This document shows positions 58,684-64,000 of a stretch of 64,000 nucleotides of DNA, piece after piece (position 1 is the stretch's first letter; the number at the start of each line of letters is the position of its first letter). The stretch spans positions 1 through 64,000 of the forward strand of contig JAYMGJ010000100.1 in the NCBI GenBank assembly GCA_037178675.1. The letters run 5' to 3'. Source of the stretch: Scleroderma bovista. Lineage: Eukaryota > Basidiomycota > Agaricomycetes > Boletales > Sclerodermataceae. The notes below the pieces were generated by a model. It did no database searches, was not told where the DNA came from, and worked only from the letters and a program-made list of their open reading frames with translations. The position numbers and the translations under genes were made by a program.

Positions 58684-59595
58684 TCATTCAGAAAGTAGCT
58701 GCTCCACGTAAGGATCAATAGCAGCCGGGGTAGTCGTCGAGGCCCAACGATTGACAACGTTCCCATTCGTATCGATCAAGAACTTCTCAAAGTTCCACTA
58801 CAGAGACATGTAGTCAAACTCCGTAAAGAAAGGTAGCACAAATCGTTCAAGTACCTTGATGCGTGTAAGCCCAAGGATCCCCGCTTTCTGGTCCTTGAGG
58901 AACTTGTAGACAGGGTTGACGTTGTCTCCGTTCACATCTGATTTCTTCATGAGGGGGAAGGAGACGCCATGGTTCAGTTCGCAGAAAGATGCAATCGATG
59001 CGTCGTCCCCTGGTTCCTGACCACCGAACTAGAAAGAGGATGGACATGTCATGTCTGCTGACCCGGAAGAAGGTGTATGAACTTCACTGACCTGGTTGCA
59101 AGGAAATCCAAGGATAACGAATCCCTGATCCTTGTACTTGTCATATAAACTTTGCAAGCCTTCAAGGTAATAAATCAGTAACCCATGAAATCCTTGGCAT
59201 AGGCGAAGCACCCTTGTACTGTGGCGTGAATCCACTGGATACATCAATGAAACTCGGCAACGGAACGAGGAAGTAGACACACACCACTGCGATGCAACGT
59301 TTACGACGAGCACGACTTTTCCTTTCAGTTGATTGAAGTCGTACATGTCACCGCGCGGAAGCTCCGCCTTGAGATCATAAAAGCTCTGTGCAGCCGACTG
59401 GGAGGACATGGTTCGCTTTACGGTTGTGGAGGCAAGCTGGCGATTGTGGCGAAGTGTGGGAGTGAGAACGATGGAGCGTATCACTTTGAGTTGCTTGGGT
59501 AAATATATCTCCCTGCGTGCACAAACCCCTGTTAATGCTTGGAAAGCAAGATGACTGTTGCAGCGACCCAACGGACGGAATGAGGTCACAGACAT
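58684..59595 (-). CDS. Glutathione peroxidase (thioredoxin-dependent type), possible dual targeting
   Basis: Reduces hydroperoxides; fungal members use thioredoxin. From the inner ATG at 59409: MSSQSAAQSFYDLKAELPRG, DMYDFNQLKGKVVLVVNVAS. The catalytic Cys is created across an intron, giving VASQCGFTPQY. GLQSLYDKYKDQGFVILGF and PCNQ supply the Gln; FCELNHGVSFPLMKKSDVNG and KWNFEKFLIDTNGNVVNRWA supply the Trp and Asn. It ends YVEQLLSE. The frame continues open to an upstream ATG at 59595, adding 62 residues rich in Arg, Ser and Leu and poor in acids (LKVIRSIVLTPTLRHNRQLA), like a mitochondrial presequence. Two start codons could thus make mitochondrial and cytosolic forms. No selenocysteine. 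Four introns. Confidence 0.9.
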
Positions 59596-62021
59596 GTCTC
59601 GGAAAAACGGGTACCAGTCTGATTGCCGGTACGAACTCCTAGTTCAATCTCAGGCCTGGGGTTGTTTCAGAGCTGGCTAACATGGCTGGTTTCAATTATA
59701 ATAAACTCAAATCTCTGCCAGTTGCCAGCCATCGACACAACCTAATTCTTCGGAGAAATTCCGGCAACTCAGTCGCTGTGTATCCCCTGAATCATGTGCT
59801 CATCCCATTATCAACGACCTTAGCCATCTCAGTCATGACCAATTGGTTGTGCTACTCGGTGCTGGAAACGAGGCAGGAGGACCTTTATCGGCACGATGAT
59901 ATCCGCGTAGCAGATCGTAAATCGCAACAGACTCCCGGCTACGATGTACGCCAACTTTTGACTGACACCACAGATCCAGAAGCAAACGTAGGAGGTGAGT
60001 GGAATGTCCGGCCAGCCTCAGCCCTTTTACTATGATTCGTGGTTCGCAACATAGGTGATGCCAACTCCAACAATGGTATCCCCATCTTTGTACACTTGTG
60101 GTTGTTCAACACGTCAAGGAGGGTAGGCATATTTTTCATGCTTATGAATCCATACAACAGTATCCAGACACTATGATCTGATATCGACGGGCTCTGAACC
60201 TGGGTCCTGCGGTTCATTCAGCAGGGCAAGCACACCGAACAGAAGTACATCGAACCAAGTCAAACGAAATATCACATCTGGGCTCCAAAACTCAGCTTGT
60301 CTCTCACACTGTAACTAGTAAGCCGAGAAAACCCACTAGAACATCCACAGACAGTTGCTGTGATAGGCCCTCCATACTCCTACAAATAAGTATGTGTATT
60401 CACTTTCATACCATTGGAGGGCTGACGAGAATCTCTTCAGGGATCTTTTAGATATTTCATAAAATCAATCTTACCTCCGGAGCTCTGTGAGCACTTATAT
60501 ATGACACAGGGAATTCACATAGTCAAGGGAGGGCACAGACACCACAATAATGTTCACATCCAGAATGGCGCATGCCTGTTCAACGTCTGATGCGTCGTGG
60601 AACACCCATCGCCTCAGCCGTGGAACAACCATGGCTTTTTTTTCTATGGCGCAGTCCTTTTCCATGACACCCATTATCTGTACTGGCATATTTGTCAAGT
60701 CGATATGTGTCCAATCCTAGCCAAAGCGTTGTCTAAGAACCACTGCAAAAGTAATACTTAGCTTGTCTATCAAAATAAACTCTAAAACGAAGATGGGCAG
60801 TGTGAGCGTGTTTACTCTGAGGTCCCATGACCTGGAGAGTAAAACCGTTCTTGGTCGTCGCACCATCATCGACTTCAAACGTGTGATCGCTGTAGGGCGT
60901 CTTGATATGCGAGATAAAGAGTTGATGGAATTGTAGAGTTCCCTCTGAAGAAAGTCAACCACTCTTGGTGATAACATCTATGGTAGTTTTTTTCACAAAG
61001 CCAAGTTGATGGGCTTTCCGAGGACGAGGGTGGCCAACGAGGCTCGAAACCTTCCTTTATCATTCACAGCCCCAGATATATTCGTTTGTCTCGGGAATTA
61101 ATCCAGCACTGTACGATTGGCGACATCTGGATGAGTACCTCTTGGCATATCGTTAGAGTGTGCAACCGTCTCGAGCTGTAATTGTGATAGGCCTATGGAA
61201 AAAGCGTGGCAGGTGTTACCTTACTTTTTCCTGTTTACATATCATCAAAAACAAGCGTACTGGTGCGGCACAGATATAACTGTCAGCATTCTACGGTGGT
61301 CAGATGCGCGGGTGTGATATCTTTTGGGTGTAATGGATCGATGTCGACGTTTCCAGGTGTTATTTCGGCCAATCTGGATGCGTGGGGGAGATGAGAGCGC
61401 TACAGACGCCACCGTATACCCAGTGGTGTGTCATTGGCAGCATATACACTTTCCTGCTCCTTGCACAGGAAATGGTAACGACTCTAATGTCGATTTTGTG
61501 TCAGTGATCATACGAACTGTGCTGACCACATCGACGTATGTGTTTGTTTCAGAGTCCTTGAGTTATTTGTGCATTGTTTGGTTGTTGCTGAATTTTCTCA
61601 TTCGACATTGTTACCACCGTGCCATCATCGTCGAAATGTGAGTACTCACTGTCCATTCTTTCCCTCATAAGCAAGATGATCATCTTATCACCCAACGTCT
61701 TCGGACGCCACGGGCTATGTCGAGAACTTAATACCCAAAACACTAAGAACAGCCATCTGACCTTCCTGTTTTCTTGACTGTGAAAAGACCTATGAACTGA
61801 CCCGATGTACTTCACTTCCGACAGGGACCGAGTGGCTGGAACTACGACTGATTGTCGAGACAAGGAAGATCGATCATACTGACATCGTATCTGGCGTTAA
61901 ATCGCCCTAACATACATCATCGATAGTGAACAAATCACCAATGCCTTCACTGTTATCCTCATGAACAAAATTAGTCGACCACATTGTACTCACTATCCGC
62001 TCGTGTATGATCATGTTCAAT
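59596..62021. other. Long gene-poor region
   Basis: About 2.4 kb with only short, mutually incompatible frames. On the minus strand, 60480-61080 contains pieces such as RLRRWVFHDASDVEQACAIL that look weakly like leucine-rich F-box protein remnants, but I could not chain them into a gene. No RNA gene or terminal repeat seen. Confidence 0.45.
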
Positions 62022-63242
62022 CAAAAGACAGGAGTTCCGCCGCGCAGTTCCATCATCTTCGCCCTTCTTTCTCGCTGTGAAATGGGGTCAGTGAGAAATT
62101 ACCAAGCCTACAGTCACATACCTCATCGGTTGCCTTGATGATACGCAGCTTCTCCAGCTCTCTCGCGCACTCTGCAACATGTTCTTCCAATTCCTTGACT
62201 AACTGTCTCTCTGCCTCGACACGTTCTTCCTGTGCTTTCACTTCTGCTTGTTTCCCTTGCAGCTTCACTTGCTCCTCCAATACACGCGCTTCTGCACGTG
62301 CACGTTCCTCCGCAGCGCGCGCTCTGGCTTCATGGTATTTACTCTCTGCCTTTTGGACCTCAGCGAGGGCTCTGGAATGTGCCAATTCAGCTTTCGCCTC
62401 GCGTTTGATGGCCGCTTTCTGTAGCTCCTGAAGTGAGCCAAGCATGTTGAGCGCGGAATTCAGAGCAGCCTTCTCTGTGGTGGCTTCCACATTCATGAGC
62501 TTGGATAGCCGCTTAGCCTCTTTCCCTGCATGGATGGGGAGTTGAGGATCAGACTACCTGGATCTAGGGACTTACTCTCTTCTTTGAGTATCTTCTCCTT
62601 CTCCTTCTTGCTCAGAACCCTTTCAGCGCTGCTGCCCCGCCAATAGATACCCTCATCGACTTCCGGTACAGCGTTTGGCCCAGCGAGAGCTGATCCGTTG
62701 AAAATCGTTACAGTTGTCCGTGCGCTTCTCGCGGTACGAACGGACGCTCTTCTCCCTAAAGTGCCCTCGCGACTCAGAGTACTCCCTTTGGTCAAGGGCC
62801 TCTCATCCCTGGCCTTACCACCAGTTGACTCGGGAAGGGACCGGAGAGATGGAGTATGATGCTTAGCCTCTTCAGGATGTACCTGGACATCACCGTGATC
62901 TGCAGCATTCTCGGGGACGGCGTCGTTGCCTGGTCCTCTGCTATGGAGAGGACTCGTCGGTTGAAGCACATACTTGCGCGACGTCCTCTTATTCGGATTC
63001 CTCGACTTCCCCCACTCATTTCCCTTGGCCACTTCTCCGCCCTGTTGTTCATATGGGAGGTTACCTGGAATGGCGAGCTCTGGGCACCTCGAATACCCCT
63101 GTTGATAGCTTGATGTACTTGGTCCTAGGTCGCCAACTTGATCCTTGTCGTCGTCATCGCTACCATGAGTAAAGAAGTGCATGATGGGCGCGTCGAAATA
63201 CTGGCTTGTTTGACTGCACGCGGACATCTCACCAGCTAGCAT
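62022..63242 (-). CDS. Coiled-coil protein, function unknown
   Basis: From 63242 (MLAGEMSACSQTSQYF) a disordered N-terminal half has an acidic patch (GSDDDDKDQVGD) and Ser/Thr/Arg-rich stretches (GRRASVRTARSARTTVTIFN). After the first intron a coiled coil of about 130 residues follows, full of Ala, Glu, Lys and Arg heptads (REAKAELAHSRALAEVQKAE, RARAAEERARAEARVLEEQV). A last small exon gives RERRAKMMELRGGTPVF and stops at 62022. No catalytic or named domain is visible. It may be a scaffold; I see nothing that fixes its location. Confidence 0.7.
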
Positions 63243-63344
63243 AAGAATACGCCAGGCATCACATGTAGATAATTATAATCAGCGTCATAACTCCAGTGGT
63301 GACGTAGTCGGTCATCTGACACAAAGACATACAGACCAAAACTT

Positions 63345-64000
63345 TCAAAGGATCGCGTCCGCTGCGAGATTGCGGGTAGCATGGACTAGTAACTCGTCAT
63401 CTTGCTCGGCGTACAACGCTTTGACCACCTCCTGCTCTTTCCACCCACCCCCTTTCACTGGCTCGAGTGAGTAATCAATGGACAGTGCAGAGAGCACTCC
63501 TCCATATGCGTGTGAAATGCCTATGCACGCTTGATCAGTCCCACCTTGCAATGTAGCATGCAGAATACGGCATACCAGTATCAATGATCAGCACCTTTCC
63601 TCCACAGCGCGCAACGACACTGCGCATGTTCGGCGTGTGGCCCATCACCATCCGACGGGTACCCGTCTTCTGCAGGACCCGGTCTACTTGTGCACACATC
63701 TTTGCCTCGTCGCCCTCTGCCCACCCACGGTACCACAGTGGCCCGTCGCTCCCATACAGACGTTCTTCTTCCCGGGTTGTGCCTACGGGTAGCCCAGGGT
63801 ACGCGTGCGGTGGGTGAGGGGGCGGTTGTGGCTTCCGCGATCGCAACTTGTGAAGGAGTGACGTAGAGATGTTATTGATCGCACTCGGGAATGGCTGCAG
63901 ATTAGGGTAGGCCGGCGCAAGACCTCCATGCACGAACGAAAAGGCCGCATGTGAAAGGGGCCCTGCGTTTACATGCGCGTATTTGCCGTCTTCCGGCGGC
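63345..64000 (-). CDS. Calcineurin-like metallophosphoesterase, Shewanella-like phosphatase type (5' end beyond the window)
   Basis: The C-terminal part of a PPP-superfamily phosphatase; the N-terminal metal-binding motifs lie to the right of the window. Visible from the right edge: FSFVHGGLAPAYPNLQPFPS (metal-ligand His in VHGG), DGPLWYRGWAEGDEAKMCAQ, then RRMVMGHTPNMRSVVARCGG with the GHTP motif, and KVLIIDTG. Two introns near the end lead to GISHAYGGVLSALSIDYSLE and the stop at 63345. GHTP plus LWYRGWA are typical of the bacterial-like (SLP/ALPH-type) phosphatases found in fungi rather than PP1/PP2A. The substrate is unknown. Confidence 0.82.

Overview
This window reads as nuclear DNA of a filamentous basidiomycete, most likely an Agaricomycete. 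Genes are dense, on both strands, and cut by many introns of about 50-60 nt with GT...AG ends and a CTAAT/CTGAT-type branch point. Typical fungal genes are present: CYP51/ERG11, eIF6, eIF5, the VTC polyphosphate polymerase, Rag GTPase Gtr2, PEX11, a GH17 glucanase and COQ9. I resolved 33 protein-coding genes, two of them running off the window edges, one tRNA and one U6 snRNA. Coding spans are given from start codon to stop codon and include introns.

Layout. 1-4.1 kb: VTC4 (partial) and GTR2, divergent. 4.2 kb: tRNA-Gly(CCC). 4.6-6.9 kb: membrane-anchored GH17 glucanase. 7.75 kb: U6 snRNA. 9-13.3 kb: RhoGAP and a GMC oxidoreductase. 13.7-20.8 kb: housekeeping block (NDUFAF7, eIF6, COQ9, eIF3j, PWP1). 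21-22.4 kb: tail-anchored protein, possibly PEX26-like. 24-28 kb: basidiomycete-type unknown protein, VPS51, and a disordered nuclear protein with a SUMO-interaction motif. 28-34 kb: ENV7-type kinase, zinc-finger protein, mitochondrial RNB exonuclease. 34-37.8 kb: CYP51 and the small-RNA methyltransferase HEN1. 38-43.8 kb: an aberrant G-alpha, a PPIL3 cyclophilin, F-actin capping protein beta, TAN1. 44-50.2 kb: bHLH factor, small membrane protein, Nudix hydrolase, ZIP zinc transporter. 50.3-64 kb: HD-domain protein, PEX11, eIF5, glutathione peroxidase, coiled-coil protein, and a PPP-type phosphatase running off the right edge. Longer gene-free stretches lie at 22.4-24.2, 51.3-52.9, 54.1-56.2 and 59.6-62.0 kb.

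The genes do not form a metabolic cluster. They share themes: translation and ribosome assembly (eIF6, eIF3j, eIF5, PWP1, TAN1), mitochondria (NDUFAF7, COQ9, RNB exonuclease), vacuole/TORC1/Golgi traffic (VTC4, GTR2, VPS51, ENV7) and peroxisomes (PEX11, perhaps PEX26).

Most striking points: (1) a G-alpha in which both GTPase-critical positions (Ras Gly12 and Gln61 equivalents) are Ala, together with a long insert; (2) eight head-to-head gene pairs with only 66-207 bp between start codons, one carrying five GTCAC boxes; (3) a cyclophilin whose first coding exon is just ATG; (4) a U6 snRNA with an extended 3' end and two UNCG-capped hairpins; (5) HEN1, implying 2'-O-methylated small RNAs; (6) two GC-AG introns. 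I saw no convincing transposon, CRISPR array or wholly new multi-gene system.
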